A stretch of DNA of 64,000 nt, taken from assembly GCF_002954665.1 (NCBI RefSeq), contig NZ_MSCM01000001.1:238905-302904 (forward strand), given 5' to 3'. Shown piece after piece: positions 18,681 through 27,776 of the stretch. Under the pieces are notes generated by a model, which worked only from the letters and a program-made list of their open reading frames with translations, was not told where the DNA came from and did not search any database. Within the stretch, counting starts at the first letter, position 1; each line of letters opens with the position of its first letter. Origin of the DNA: Polaribacter glomeratus (GTDB lineage Bacteria; Bacteroidota; Bacteroidia; Flavobacteriales; Flavobacteriaceae). The translations under genes and the position numbers were made by a program.

Positions 18681-19132
18681 AAGTGCTTTAAAAAAGTACA
18701 TTGCTAAAAGCCAAGAAATACACTAAAGTTGTTGCTGAATTAAAGGATGAAATGCACATTTTACGAATGTTAAAAGAAGCTAGCAAAATTACTGTTTGAG
18801 TAACTCATAAAGTTACAATAATTTAAAACTCACTTTTCGATAAAGATTTTAAAGGTGTTTGTATGATTGATACTGATACAGTAATGCCTGCAATTAGTCA
18901 TTATAATTTTTGTGATGCAATTAGCACTATTTGTAATACTGAAAACGAAAATGATGTATCTAAAGTTGAGTTTAATTTTAAATACTACAAAGCTTATGAA
19001 AAAGGTTTTTTAACTGATTATTTAAACAGTGATATTTTTTAAAAAACAAATTATCCAGAACATAATTTAGACAGCGCTTGAAATTAATTTAAACTGATAG
19101 AAAGTTTTTTCTGAAAAATTATTTCAAAAATA
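18681..19132 (+). pseudogene. Decayed duplicate of the nahK 3' half
   Basis: From AAGTGCTTTAAAA onward this stretch follows the nucleotide sequence of the intact kinase gene (about 12444-12996), including GCACATTTTAC, GATTGATACTGATAC and CCAGAACATAATTTAGACAG. It carries in-frame stops: the Arg of RVTHND is TGA and the catalytic HND is altered. Small indels are present, and a ~100-nt internal deletion removes the segment after KKGF. No frame is open over any useful length. It is a partial duplication now decaying. Confidence 0.85.
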
Positions 19133-19178
19133 AAACAGTAAAGAATATAAATTTTAAAAAAAAAATCAACTTAGAAAT

Positions 19179-19226
19179 TAATATTAACACCCTTTAAAAC
19201 ACCTATTTTAAAGGGTGTTAATATTA
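19179..19226. terminator. Long bidirectional terminator hairpin
   Basis: A 21-bp perfect stem (containing ACACCCTTTAAAA and its complement) with a 6-nt loop lies between the kinase remnant and the convergent gene at 19329. Its stem sequence closely resembles the hairpin behind tRNA-Ser at 1977-2010. Confidence 0.65.
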
Positions 19227-19328
19227 GCTTAGATATAGAAGATTTACAAACATTTATAAAAAATATTTAATTTATATTAATTGCTTTTTCAAAAAAAAGT
19301 TAGTTTATTTAAAGCGTTTAATTTTTTA

Positions 19329-19820
19329 TTAGTGTTTGTCTTTTTTGTGAGAATCCTTTTTATCAGATTTATGATTTGATTGTTTTTTATACTTTTTATT
19401 ATTTGGATGGTTTATGATTACCATATACTTAGAATCCTTACTATCTCTTATACTGCCTTGTTTTGAACGGTAATTTTTATAACCTTTATACTCTTTTGAG
19501 TAATAATTATGTTTTAAATAAGGTTTAGAATCATTAATTACCACTTTGTAGGTTGAGTATAAATTTACATTTCTATATTCATAAGGTAATGAGTTTGCGT
19601 TTATCCATTTATTTCCTTTTCTATGGATAAATTGTGCTTTGGGTGCATTATAATAAATATCATATTCTGGCAAATAATAATATTCTACATGATTGTAAGA
19701 TACTGGTCCCCACAAAGGTTGTTCTGCTATATTTACTTTTAACTGAATTTGTGAATATGTATTTGTAGAATTCATTACAAATATGGCTACAAAAAGCAAT
19801 ACTATTTTTAAAGTTTTCAT
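19329..19820 (-). CDS. Secreted basic protein of unknown function
   Basis: A 163-residue protein with signal peptide (MKTLKIVLLFVAIFVMNS...YSQ). The core EQPLWGPVSYNHVEYYYLPE, IYYNAP, QFIHRKGNKWI and LYSTYKVVINDSKPYL resembles a family of small exported flavobacterial proteins with a Tyr/Trp-rich domain; I know no function for it. The last ~35 residues are Lys/His/Asp-rich (KKYKKQSNHKSDKKDSHKK), which would suit surface or polymer binding. It carries the same unusual promoter as three neighbouring envelope genes. Confidence 0.7.
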   Translation of the reverse strand: MKTLKIVLLFVAIFVMNSTNTYSQIQLKVNIAEQPLWGPVSYNHVEYYYLPEYDIYYNAPKAQFIHRKGNKWINANSLPYEYRNVNLYSTYKVVINDSKPYLKHNYYSKEYKGYKNYRSKQGSIRDSKDSKYMVIINHPNNKKYKKQSNHKSDKKDSHKKDKH

Positions 19821-19858
19821 TTCTATTAAAATTAAGATGTAATTGAATTATTACGATA

Positions 19859-19923
19859 CAAAGGTCATTAATTTTTAATCTTAAAATGTTACATAAATTT
19901 TAGAGAATATTACATATTTCACA
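19859..19923 (-). promoter_or_regulatory. Shared-architecture promoter P1
   Basis: Read on the minus strand: TGTGAAATATGTAA begins at 19923, TATGTAA lies 28 nt downstream and ends at 19889, and CCTTTG closes the -7 element with TTTG 61 nt downstream (19862-19859). Identical offsets occur in P2 (20703), P3 (26915) and P4 (28492). The two ATGTAA-type boxes are 21 bp apart, i.e. two helix turns. Confidence 0.75.
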
Positions 19924-20021
19924 CTTTTTTAAACCTTTAAAAAAAGGTTAATAATTAATTTTTAATGCAAATAAAAAAGCGCTGTTTATTAAAAGAGCAC
20001 TTTTTTTAGTGTAAACTAATT

Positions 20022-20453
20022 TTACTTTTCTTTAGGAACCAGAGCTCCATACCAATCGCAAATACTTATAGAATTTACTGTTTTACCTTTTTTAACTTCA
20101 AATTTCACTAATCTGTGATCGTTGCATTTAACAGTTAAACCGCAATCAACAGCTTTTGTAAATCCGCCACTAGCTTTTAAAGAGTTTCCGTTCAATTCCA
20201 TCGCAATAGAGTCTTTAGTGTACGCATATGCAACATAATTACCAGAAACAATTTTTTTGAATCTAAATGTTTTTTGGCCTTGTTTAGTATCAGTCAAATA
20301 GATTTTGTTGTTGTCCATGTTTTTAAGATACACATTCATTTCTGGTATATAATCAGACGGGTAGCATAAAGAGCCTTTTACAATTCCTTTATTAATTCCA
20401 CAACTTGTAAATAGAAGTATTGTTGATAGTAAAATTCCAAATAAATTTTTCAT
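20022..20453 (-). CDS. Small lipoprotein of unknown function
   Basis: A 143-residue protein with a lipoprotein signal (GILLSTILLFTSCG, lipobox Cys ~19). The sequence after it, GIVKGSLCYPSDYIPEMNVYLKN ... GNYVAYAYTKD, looks like one small beta-sandwich of the carboxypeptidase-regulatory kind. Four further Cys residues (LCY, DCG, KCND, ICDW) could pair. I do not recognise a named family. A TATTTTTG element lies ~80 bp upstream on the minus strand. Confidence 0.6.
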   Translation of the reverse strand: MKNLFGILLSTILLFTSCGINKGIVKGSLCYPSDYIPEMNVYLKNMDNNKIYLTDTKQGQKTFRFKKIVSGNYVAYAYTKDSIAMELNGNSLKASGGFTKAVDCGLTVKCNDHRLVKFEVKKGKTVNSISICDWYGALVPKEK

Positions 20454-20801
20454 AACTTTTTTTATTTTTTTGCTTGTAAAAGCTTTTAATTTTTTTAATA
20501 ATCCGTGATGTGTTTTTTAGTTCTTTAAAGCCAAAAATAATATACAGAACTATTTGCTTTATAAGTTTTCAAATGTAGTTTATATTTATTTGCAACTAGA
20601 AATATAAATTTGAGTTATTAAAAAAAAATGATTTTTATAACGGCATCAATTCAAATTTATCTGCTAGAATACTTTTTTTTATGAAATAAAATTATGAAAA
20701 TGTGTGAATAATGTAATATTATAGAGGAATTATATAAGTTAGGTTTATTACCTTCAATAGATATTTGTGCTAAGTAAACATCTAATTATAAATTTAAAGG
20801 A
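20454..20801. other. Divergent intergenic region
   Basis: It separates the minus-strand lipoprotein from the plus-strand ytxH-permease pair. The left part carries a TATTTTTG promoter element for the lipoprotein near 20535; the right part holds shared-architecture promoter P2 (20703-20767). No gene is seen. Confidence 0.6.
20703..20767 (+). promoter_or_regulatory. Shared-architecture promoter P2
   Basis: TGTGAATAATGTAA begins at 20703, TATATAA at 20731 (offset 28), and the TTTG of the -7 element at 20764 (offset 61). It drives the ytxH-like gene and the AI-2E permease. Confidence 0.75.
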
Positions 20802-20948
20802 ATGAAAATAAATAACAGAATAAAGGGGCTTTTAGTAGGCTTAGTTATTGGTGCAACAGCAGGAATTTTAATAGCGCCAGAAAAAGGATTAACTACTAGA
20901 AATATAATAAAATCTAAAGTTAAAAAAACTAAAAATAAATTGCGTTAA
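20802..20948 (+). CDS. YtxH-like small protein
   Basis: A 48-residue protein: GLLVGLVIGATAGILIAPEKG forms the glycine-rich single membrane helix and APEKG motif of YtxH-type general-stress proteins, followed by a basic tail (IIKSKVKKTKNKLR). It overlaps the next gene by one base (TAATG), so both are translated together. YtxH proteins are linked to stress conditions; the molecular role is unclear. Confidence 0.75.
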   Translation: MKINNRIKGLLVGLVIGATAGILIAPEKGLTTRNIIKSKVKKTKNKLR

Positions 20949-22084
20949 TGAATCCTATTTTAAAAGTTGATAAAAATACGTATCATTCACAGCCGTTTTA
21001 TATAAAAGCTACGGTTCTTTTAGTAGGATTTTATTTACTTATCAGTATGCTATCGATTGCTCAAGATATAATTGTTCCAATTATTTTTGCTGTTATGATT
21101 GCTGTTTTATTGCATCCTTTTGTAAACTTTTTTGAGCGGTTAAAAATCAACAGAGTAGTGGCAATTATTTTTACACTATTTCTTACATTTATGATCACTT
21201 TTGCCATTGCTTTTTTAATATTTAGGCAACTAAGTGAGTTTGGTAAATCTTGGCCAATTCTTGTAGATAAGTTTACATTAATGCTCAACGAATCTACAAA
21301 ATGGATTTCTAGATATTTTGATCTTAGTCAATGGAAAGTGCAACAATGGATTTTAAAAGCCAAAACAGATGCACTAAGTTTTAGTAATGACCAAGTTGGT
21401 CAAACTCTTTTTGTTTTAGGTAATTGGATTGTGGTTATGCTATTGGTTCCTGTATATGTTTTTATTTTATTATTTTATAAAAAATTACTCATCGAATTTA
21501 TTCATAGAGCGTTTGTAAGTCAAGATCAAAAACAAGTAAGTAGAATTATCTCTGAGACAAAAACGGTTATTCATAAATATCTTACAGGCCTTATTATAGA
21601 GGCTTTTATTGTTGCGGGTCTCAACATTACCGTTCTTTTATTTTTGGGTATTGAATATCCCATTTTATTAGGAATACTTGGGGCTTTGCTAAACGTTATT
21701 CCATATATTGGTGGCTTGGTAGCAGTTGCGTTGCCAATGATGGTTGCTTTGGCCACTAAAACAACAAGTTTATACGCTTTATACGTGCTTATTTTCTATT
21801 ATATTATTCAGCTAATAGACAATAATGTAATTGTACCTTTAATTGTTTCATCCAAAGTAAAAATAAACGCGCTTTTTGCTATTATTGTGGTTATTGCAGG
21901 AAACGCATTATGGGGTGTATCGGGTATGTTTTTATCCATTCCGCTTTTAGCAGTTATAAAAGTTATTTTTGATCATATAGATTCATTAAAACCTTGGGGA
22001 TTTTTATTAGGAGATAGCTTGCCAGATAAACCTTTAGATGTGCTTCCTGTGATAAAAAAAATAAAGGCTAAAATTTTAAAATAG
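20948..22084 (+). CDS. AI-2E family permease
   Basis: A 378-residue inner-membrane protein with about eight helices. PIIFAVMIAVLLHPFVNFFER, FILLFYKKLLIEFIHR and GILGALLNVIPYIGGLVAV are typical of the AI-2E transporter (PerM/TqsA/YdiK) family. Members export small molecules or sodium, and the name does not prove autoinducer transport. Translationally coupled to the YtxH-like gene; with neighbours it suggests a membrane-stress operon. Confidence 0.85.
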   Translation: MNPILKVDKNTYHSQPFYIKATVLLVGFYLLISMLSIAQDIIVPIIFAVMIAVLLHPFVNFFERLKINRVVAIIFTLFLTFMITFAIAFLIFRQLSEFGKSWPILVDKFTLMLNESTKWISRYFDLSQWKVQQWILKAKTDALSFSNDQVGQTLFVLGNWIVVMLLVPVYVFILLFYKKLLIEFIHRAFVSQDQKQVSRIISETKTVIHKYLTGLIIEAFIVAGLNITVLLFLGIEYPILLGILGALLNVIPYIGGLVAVALPMMVALATKTTSLYALYVLIFYYIIQLIDNNVIVPLIVSSKVKINALFAIIVVIAGNALWGVSGMFLSIPLLAVIKVIFDHIDSLKPWGFLLGDSLPDKPLDVLPVIKKIKAKILK

Positions 22085-22218
22085 TCAAAGCTGTTGATGT
22101 TTTTTTTTGTTAAATTTAAAAAACTAGCATCCGTTTTAATGTATACAATTTACAATATAATGAAAACCTTATTTTAAGTTGATATTGTTGTAACTTGTAA
22201 AAAAAAAAAGAAAAATTC

Positions 22219-22797
22219 TTGAAACTATATATTAAATACATGGTAAGTAATCGCTGCAAAATGGTGGTGAAAGAAGCCTTAGTAAAACATGGATTTCATT
22301 TTACTCCGGTTGAATTGGGTAAAGTAGAAATTATGGAAAATATTACAGAAGAAGAACGTATTTTATTAAAAGAAGAGTTGCTAAAATCGGGTCTAGAATT
22401 AATGGACGATAAAAGAGCAATGCTGATTGAAAAAATAAAAAATGTGATTGTTGAAATGATTCATCATTCTGATGAGACAATTAAAGTAAATTTCTCAAAT
22501 TTTTTAAGTGATAAATTAAGTTATGATTATACTTATTTAGCAAATTTATTTTCGGAAGTACAAGGAACCACGATAGAGCAATTTGTTATTTTTCATAAAG
22601 TAGAAAGAGTAAAGGAGTTTATTATTTATGATGAATTAAATATTACAGAAATTGCACATAAAATGAATTATAGCAGTGTTGCACATTTATCTAATCAGTT
22701 TAAAAAAGTTACAGGACTTACACCTTCTCATTTTAAACAATTAAAAGAAAAAAGACGCAGCCCACTAGAAGATATTGGACTTAGAGAACAGCTTTAA
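22219..22797 (+). CDS. AraC-type transcriptional regulator
   Basis: A 192-residue regulator. The C-terminal ~100 residues are an AraC helix-turn-helix pair (YDYTYLANLFSEVQGTTIEQ, ITEIAHKMNYSSVAHLSNQF). The N-terminal ~80 residues (MKLYIKYMVSNRCKMVVKEA) resemble a small ferredoxin-like domain seen in Bacteroidetes relatives that usually carry CxxC; here only the second Cys is kept. The TTG at 22219 gives the family-like start MKLYIK; the in-frame ATG at 22240 is the alternative. It lies 18 bp before the hybrid kinase and is the best local candidate for binding the 21-bp-spaced direct repeats of promoters P1-P4. Confidence 0.75.
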   Translation: MKLYIKYMVSNRCKMVVKEALVKHGFHFTPVELGKVEIMENITEEERILLKEELLKSGLELMDDKRAMLIEKIKNVIVEMIHHSDETIKVNFSNFLSDKLSYDYTYLANLFSEVQGTTIEQFVIFHKVERVKEFIIYDELNITEIAHKMNYSSVAHLSNQFKKVTGLTPSHFKQLKEKRRSPLEDIGLREQL

Positions 22798-22815
22798 TCT
22801 AATGAAAAGTATAAA

Positions 22816-25800
22816 ATGCTAAATACAAAAATTACAGAATTTAATTATACAAGAAGTTTAATTGAAGCAAGCTTAGATCCATTAGTTACAATTAGTATCG
22901 ACGGCAAAATTACCGACGTTAACGAAGCCTCTGTAAAAGTAACGGGTATTTCTAGAGAAAAGTTAATCAACACAAATTTTTCTGATTATTGTACAGAACC
23001 CAAAAAAGCACAAAAAGGATATCTTCAAGTTTTCGAAAAAGGTTTTGTGGCCGATTATCCCTTAACTATAAAACATATAAACGGTACTTTAACAGATGTA
23101 CTTTACAATGCTTCTGTATATAAAGACCATTTTGGCACTGTGCTTGGTGTTTTTGCAGCAGCCAGAGACATTACAGAACTAAAAAAATCTTCTCAATATG
23201 CTAGGAGTTTAATTGAAGCGAGTTTAGACCCTCTTGTTACTATTAGCGCAGAAGGAAAGATAATGGATGTGAATGAAGCATCTATAAAAGTAACAGGTGT
23301 TACGCGTCAAAAATTGATTAACACCAATTTCTCTAATTATTTTACAGAACCAAAAAAAGCACAAGAAGGGTATCTACAGGTATTTGAAAAAGGTTTTGTG
23401 GCCGATTATCCGCTTACCATAAAACACAAAAATGGTACACTAACAGATGTTCTTTACAATGCATCCGTTTACAAAGATGCTACAGGTAATGTGCTTGGTG
23501 TTTTTGCAGCGGCAAGAGATGTTACCTTTCAAAAATGGGCAATAGATTTAAGAAAAGCTAATGAACAACTTGCTTCTAAAAATAAAGTAATAGAAAAACG
23601 TGCCGCAGAATTAATTGTTGCCAACAAAGAATTGGCCTATCAAAATGACGAGAAAGAAAAAAGAGCAGCCGAACTCTTAATTGCTAATAATGAACTTGCT
23701 TTAGAAAATAAAGAGAAAGAAAAACGCGCTGCAGAGTTGATTATTGCTAATGAAAAAGCCGATAGAATTGAAAAAGAGCTCAAAAATGCGCGAAAAATAG
23801 CCCAAGTAGGAAGTTGGTATTTTGATATTAAAACCAATCTAGTTTCTTGGTCAGAAGAATTATATAAAATTTATGGGTATGACTCTTCATTGCCTGCGCC
23901 GCCTTATAATGAACAAGAAAAATTGTTTACTAAACATAGTTGGGATGTTTTAACGATATCAATATCAAAAACCATAAAAACAGGAATGCCATACGATTTG
24001 GAATTAGAAATCGTAAAAAAAGACGGAAGTAGTGGTTGGCTTTGGGTTCGCGGAGAAACGGTACTTGATAAAGATAATAAAAGCTACGGGCTTTGGGGAG
24101 CAGCTCAAGATATTACAGTGCGTAAACAATCGGAAATAGAACTTCTCTTCCAAAATGGAGAAAAAGAAAAACGGGCTGCAGAATTAATTATTGCCAATAA
24201 AGAATTAGCCTATCAAAATATAGTAAAAGAAAAGCGCGCCGCAGAATTGGTTATAGCCAATAAAGAATTGGCTTTTCAAAATATTGAGAAAGAAAAACGT
24301 GCCGCAGAATTGGCAATCGCAAATAAAGAATTGGCTTTCCAAAATGCCGAAAAAGAAAAGCGTGCTGCAGAATTAGTGCTTGCTAACCAAGAGCTTGCGC
24401 TTCAGAATATTCAAAAGATAAAACAGGAACTCGACAGCAAAGAACTACAAGTTTTAAATCATACAATAAAATTAAATTCGCTGTATTCTTTGAGTTTAAT
24501 TGAAGCCAGTTTAGATCCATTAGTTACCATTAGCTCTAAAGGGAAAATAACGGATATGAACGAGGCGTTGACAAATATTACCGGATTAACTAGAGAAGAA
24601 CTTAAGGATTCTGATTTTCTTAATTATTTTACAGAACCCGAAAAAGCACACGACGTTTATCAAGAGGTTTTTGATAAAGGATCTGTCGCCGATTTTCCGT
24701 TAACACTTCGTCATAAAAACGGCAAACTAACAGACGTATTATTTAATGGATCAATTTATAAAAATGAAAAAGGAAATGTAGGTGGCGTTGTAATTGTTGC
24801 TAGAGATGTTACCGAACAAAATAAAGTTGCCAAAGAACTTACAGAAGCAATGTTGTTTGCAGAAATGGCAACGATGATTGCCGAAGAAGCAAAAATAAAA
24901 GCAGAAAAAGCCACTATAATAGCCAATGATGCAGTAAAAGCAAAACAGCAGTTTTTGTCTAATATGAGTCATGAAATTCGTACACCATTAAATGCCATTA
25001 TTGGTTTTACAAAAGTGATGTTAAAAACAAATTTGGTAGCAAAACAAAAAGAATATTTAAAAGCAATTAAATTAAGTGGCGATGCATTAATTGCTCTTAT
25101 AAATGATATTTTAGATTTAGCAAAAGTAGATTCAGGAAAAATGGTATTTGAAAAAATACCTTTTAAAATAGCTTCTTCCATATCAGCAATGCTTCATTTA
25201 TTTGAACAAAAAATTCAAGAAAAGAATTTAAAATTAGTAAAAATATATGATAGTAGAATTCCGGATGTTTTAGTTGGAGACCAAGTGCGTTTGCATCAAA
25301 TTATCCTAAATTTAGTAAGTAATGCTGTTAAATTTACATCCAAAGGAAAAATTACAGTTTGCACTAAATTACTAAGTGAAGATGAACATCAAGTAACGAT
25401 TGAATTCTTAGTTACAGACACCGGAATAGGAATTTTAGACACAGAAATAGAAACCATATTTGATAATTTTCAGCAAGCATCTAGCGGAACATCTCGTTTA
25501 TATGGTGGTACAGGGTTAGGTTTGGCTATTGTAAAACAATTAGTTGAGTTACAAGGCGGAAGTTTGCATGTAACAAGTAAAATTAATGAAGGTTCCGTTT
25601 TTAGTTTTGTATTAAGTTTTAAGAAAACCAATGCAAGTGCAGAGGTTGAAATGGAGTTAATAGATTATGATAAAGATGTGTCAAATATAAAAGTGTTGGT
25701 TGTAGAAGATATTCCTCTAAACCAATTACTGATGAAAACATTGATGGATGATTTTGGATTTGAAAGTGATATTGCAGACAATGGTAGAATTGCAATCAAT

Positions 25801-26460
25801 AAAATGCAAACCAAAAAGTATGATCTTATTTTGATGGATTTGCAGATGCCAGAAATGAACGGATTTGAAGCTACAGAATATATTAGAAACACCATGAAGA
25901 GTACAATTCCTATTATTGCTTTAACTGCGGATGTTACTACGGTAGATGTGGCAAAGTGCAAAGCAATTGGGATGAATGATTATATTACAAAGCCTGTTGA
26001 TGAGCGTTTATTAAATAGTAAAATTTTAGGATTGATACAAAAACATAAGCAATTAGATGAAGCTTCTTTAAGTATTCTTGATATCAATGTGAAGACAAAG
26101 TATACTAATTTACACTATTTAAATACACGTACTAAATCTAATCAAGCATTAATGATACAAATGATTTCTTTGTATCTAGATCAGACGCCAACACTTATAA
26201 ACATCATGAAAAAAAGCTTTTTAGAGAATGATATGAAATCGTTAAGTGCTGCTGCTCATAAAATGATACCTTCGTTTTTAATTGTAGGCATGGATCAAGA
26301 GTATGAAAACATGGCAAAAAAAGTGCAAGAATATGCTAGCACGATGCAACAAACAGATGAGCTTTCAGGTTTAATTCTTAAAATTGAAAATGCTTGTAAT
26401 CAAGCTTGTGTAGAATTATTAGAAGAACTTGAAACCTATAAAAACATAAAAAATGAATAA
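22816..26460 (+). CDS. PAS-rich hybrid histidine kinase with Hpt domain
   Basis: 1214 residues, no membrane segment, so probably a cytosolic sensor. In order: two nearly identical PAS domains (~10-125 and ~130-245), a coiled coil of three 21-residue repeats (EKRAAELIxANxELAxQN), a PAS_3 domain (~340-440), four more 21-residue repeats, another PAS (~560-680), HisKA (SNMSHEIRTPLNAI, His ~719), ATPase (NLVSNAVKFT, GTGLGLAIVKQL), a receiver with phospho-Asp in LMDLQMPEMNG (~1007), and an Hpt domain (AAAHKMIPS, His ~1148). It overlaps the following response regulator by 8 bp, so the phosphorelay probably ends there. Confidence 0.92.
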   Translation: MLNTKITEFNYTRSLIEASLDPLVTISIDGKITDVNEASVKVTGISREKLINTNFSDYCTEPKKAQKGYLQVFEKGFVADYPLTIKHINGTLTDVLYNASVYKDHFGTVLGVFAAARDITELKKSSQYARSLIEASLDPLVTISAEGKIMDVNEASIKVTGVTRQKLINTNFSNYFTEPKKAQEGYLQVFEKGFVADYPLTIKHKNGTLTDVLYNASVYKDATGNVLGVFAAARDVTFQKWAIDLRKANEQLASKNKVIEKRAAELIVANKELAYQNDEKEKRAAELLIANNELALENKEKEKRAAELIIANEKADRIEKELKNARKIAQVGSWYFDIKTNLVSWSEELYKIYGYDSSLPAPPYNEQEKLFTKHSWDVLTISISKTIKTGMPYDLELEIVKKDGSSGWLWVRGETVLDKDNKSYGLWGAAQDITVRKQSEIELLFQNGEKEKRAAELIIANKELAYQNIVKEKRAAELVIANKELAFQNIEKEKRAAELAIANKELAFQNAEKEKRAAELVLANQELALQNIQKIKQELDSKELQVLNHTIKLNSLYSLSLIEASLDPLVTISSKGKITDMNEALTNITGLTREELKDSDFLNYFTEPEKAHDVYQEVFDKGSVADFPLTLRHKNGKLTDVLFNGSIYKNEKGNVGGVVIVARDVTEQNKVAKELTEAMLFAEMATMIAEEAKIKAEKATIIANDAVKAKQQFLSNMSHEIRTPLNAIIGFTKVMLKTNLVAKQKEYLKAIKLSGDALIALINDILDLAKVDSGKMVFEKIPFKIASSISAMLHLFEQKIQEKNLKLVKIYDSRIPDVLVGDQVRLHQIILNLVSNAVKFTSKGKITVCTKLLSEDEHQVTIEFLVTDTGIGILDTEIETIFDNFQQASSGTSRLYGGTGLGLAIVKQLVELQGGSLHVTSKINEGSVFSFVLSFKKTNASAEVEMELIDYDKDVSNIKVLVVEDIPLNQLLMKTLMDDFGFESDIADNGRIAINKMQTKKYDLILMDLQMPEMNGFEATEYIRNTMKSTIPIIALTADVTTVDVAKCKAIGMNDYITKPVDERLLNSKILGLIQKHKQLDEASLSILDINVKTKYTNLHYLNTRTKSNQALMIQMISLYLDQTPTLINIMKKSFLENDMKSLSAAAHKMIPSFLIVGMDQEYENMAKKVQEYASTMQQTDELSGLILKIENACNQACVELLEELETYKNIKNE

Positions 26461-26887
26461 CGAAACTAAAATAAAACTTTTTTTGGTTGATGATGATGCT
26501 TTGTTTTTAAAATCATTAGAAATTGAATTTATGGATAATGCAGATTTTGAGATTGAAACATTTTCTACAGGCGAACTTTGTGTAGCAAATTTATTTAAAA
26601 AACCAGATGTAATTATTTTAGATTATTTTCTTGACGGAATCGAAAAAGACGCGATGAATGGTTTAGAAACGTTAGATAAAATTAAAGCTTTTAACAAAGA
26701 TATTTCTGTAATTGTACTTTCTTCTCAAGATAAGATTACCGTAGCTGTTGAGTGTATGCATCACAAAGCCACAGATTATATTGTAAAAAGCGAAACCGCT
26801 TTTTTACGTTTAAAAAAAGTAATTACCGAAGTTATGACCTTCAAGAAAATGGAAAACCAATTAAAATGGTATATGGAAAGAATGTAA
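26453..26887 (+). CDS. Single-domain response regulator
   Basis: A 144-residue CheY-like receiver: LFLVDDDALF with the acidic pair, IILDYFLDG with the phospho-acceptor Asp (~52), VIVLSSQD and YIVKSE with the conserved Lys. No output domain follows; the last ~30 residues are helical. Overlap with the hybrid kinase points to it as the phosphorelay partner, acting through protein contacts, perhaps with the AraC-type protein upstream. Confidence 0.85.
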   Translation: MNNETKIKLFLVDDDALFLKSLEIEFMDNADFEIETFSTGELCVANLFKKPDVIILDYFLDGIEKDAMNGLETLDKIKAFNKDISVIVLSSQDKITVAVECMHHKATDYIVKSETAFLRLKKVITEVMTFKKMENQLKWYMERM

Positions 26888-26914
26888 TTTCTAGCCATAC
26901 TTTTTATTTTAATG

Positions 26915-26979
26915 TGTGAATAATATAACTTATTCACAAAACTATGTAACACTTCTCTTCTCAAAACCCTGCACCTTTG
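26915..26979 (+). promoter_or_regulatory. Shared-architecture promoter P3
   Basis: TGTGAATAATATAA begins at 26915, TATGTAA at 26943 (offset 28), and TTTG at 26976 (offset 61, within GCACCTTTGT). It lies ~155 bp before the outer-membrane protein gene at 27136, giving a long leader. Confidence 0.75.
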
Positions 26980-27135
26980 TACTGTACTTTTTAATCTGAT
27001 TTTTTGCTTAAATAAATCATTAAAAATACAAACAAAAAGTGGAGTCCAGATACCATTTAAAAACGGCTAGCTTAAGTATGTGAACATCATAAATGTTTAT
27101 AAACTAAAAGTCAAGAAAATTAAAATTATCAAAAA

Positions 27136-27636
27136 ATGAAAAAATTTATTTTAGTAATAACTTTAGCGTTAGTTTCAATGGTTAGTTTTGGTCAAAATCC
27201 TTTAGGAGTAGGCTCAAATCAATTTAATGTTGGTGTAGGATTGTCAGATTGGGGCGTTCCAATTTATGTAGGTTTAGATCATGGAATTAGTAAAGACTTA
27301 ACCCTTGGAGGTGAGATTTCTTACCGTTCTTATAATGAGAGATATGATAACAATAAATATGATCATAGCATCATGGGTTTTTCAGGAAACTTAAACTACC
27401 ATTTTAACAGTGCATTAAACATGTCTAAAGAATGGGATTTTTATGCAGGTCCAAATTTAGGCTTCTATGTTTGGAATTCTCCAGATGGTTATAATGGTAA
27501 TCGTAAATCTGGTTTAGGTTTAGGAGCTCAACTTGGTTTTAGATATTATTTATCTAATAAAGTAGGTTTAAATCTTGAATTTGGAGGTGGAAATGCTTTT
27601 TCTGGAGGAAAATTCGGCCTTACTTTTAAACTATAA
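27136..27636 (+). CDS. Small outer-membrane beta-barrel protein
   Basis: A 166-residue protein with signal peptide (MKKFILVITLALVSMVSFGQ). The rest alternates polar and aromatic residues in strands typical of an eight-stranded barrel: NQFNVGVGLSDWGVPIYVG, LTLGGEISYRSY, WDFYAGPNLGFYVW, GLGLGAQLGFRYYL, ending in a terminal strand FGLTFKL. The function is unknown, possibly structural in the outer membrane. Transcribed from P3. Confidence 0.75.
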   Translation: MKKFILVITLALVSMVSFGQNPLGVGSNQFNVGVGLSDWGVPIYVGLDHGISKDLTLGGEISYRSYNERYDNNKYDHSIMGFSGNLNYHFNSALNMSKEWDFYAGPNLGFYVWNSPDGYNGNRKSGLGLGAQLGFRYYLSNKVGLNLEFGGGNAFSGGKFGLTFKL

Positions 27637-27645
27637 AACACAAAT

Positions 27646-27692
27646 AAAAAGCCTAAAACATTGAAGAATATTTTAATGTTTTAGGCTTTTTT
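27646..27692 (+). terminator. Terminator of the beta-barrel gene
   Basis: AAAAGCCTAAAACATT and its complement AATGTTTTAGGCTTTT form a ~16-bp stem followed by TTGTTTTT. Confidence 0.85.
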
Positions 27693-27776
27693 GTTTTTAT
27701 AAATATCTTTGTTAAAATGCCTTTGGATTTAATAAGGAAATAGACGTTATAAAATAAATTTAAATTATAATTTTTT

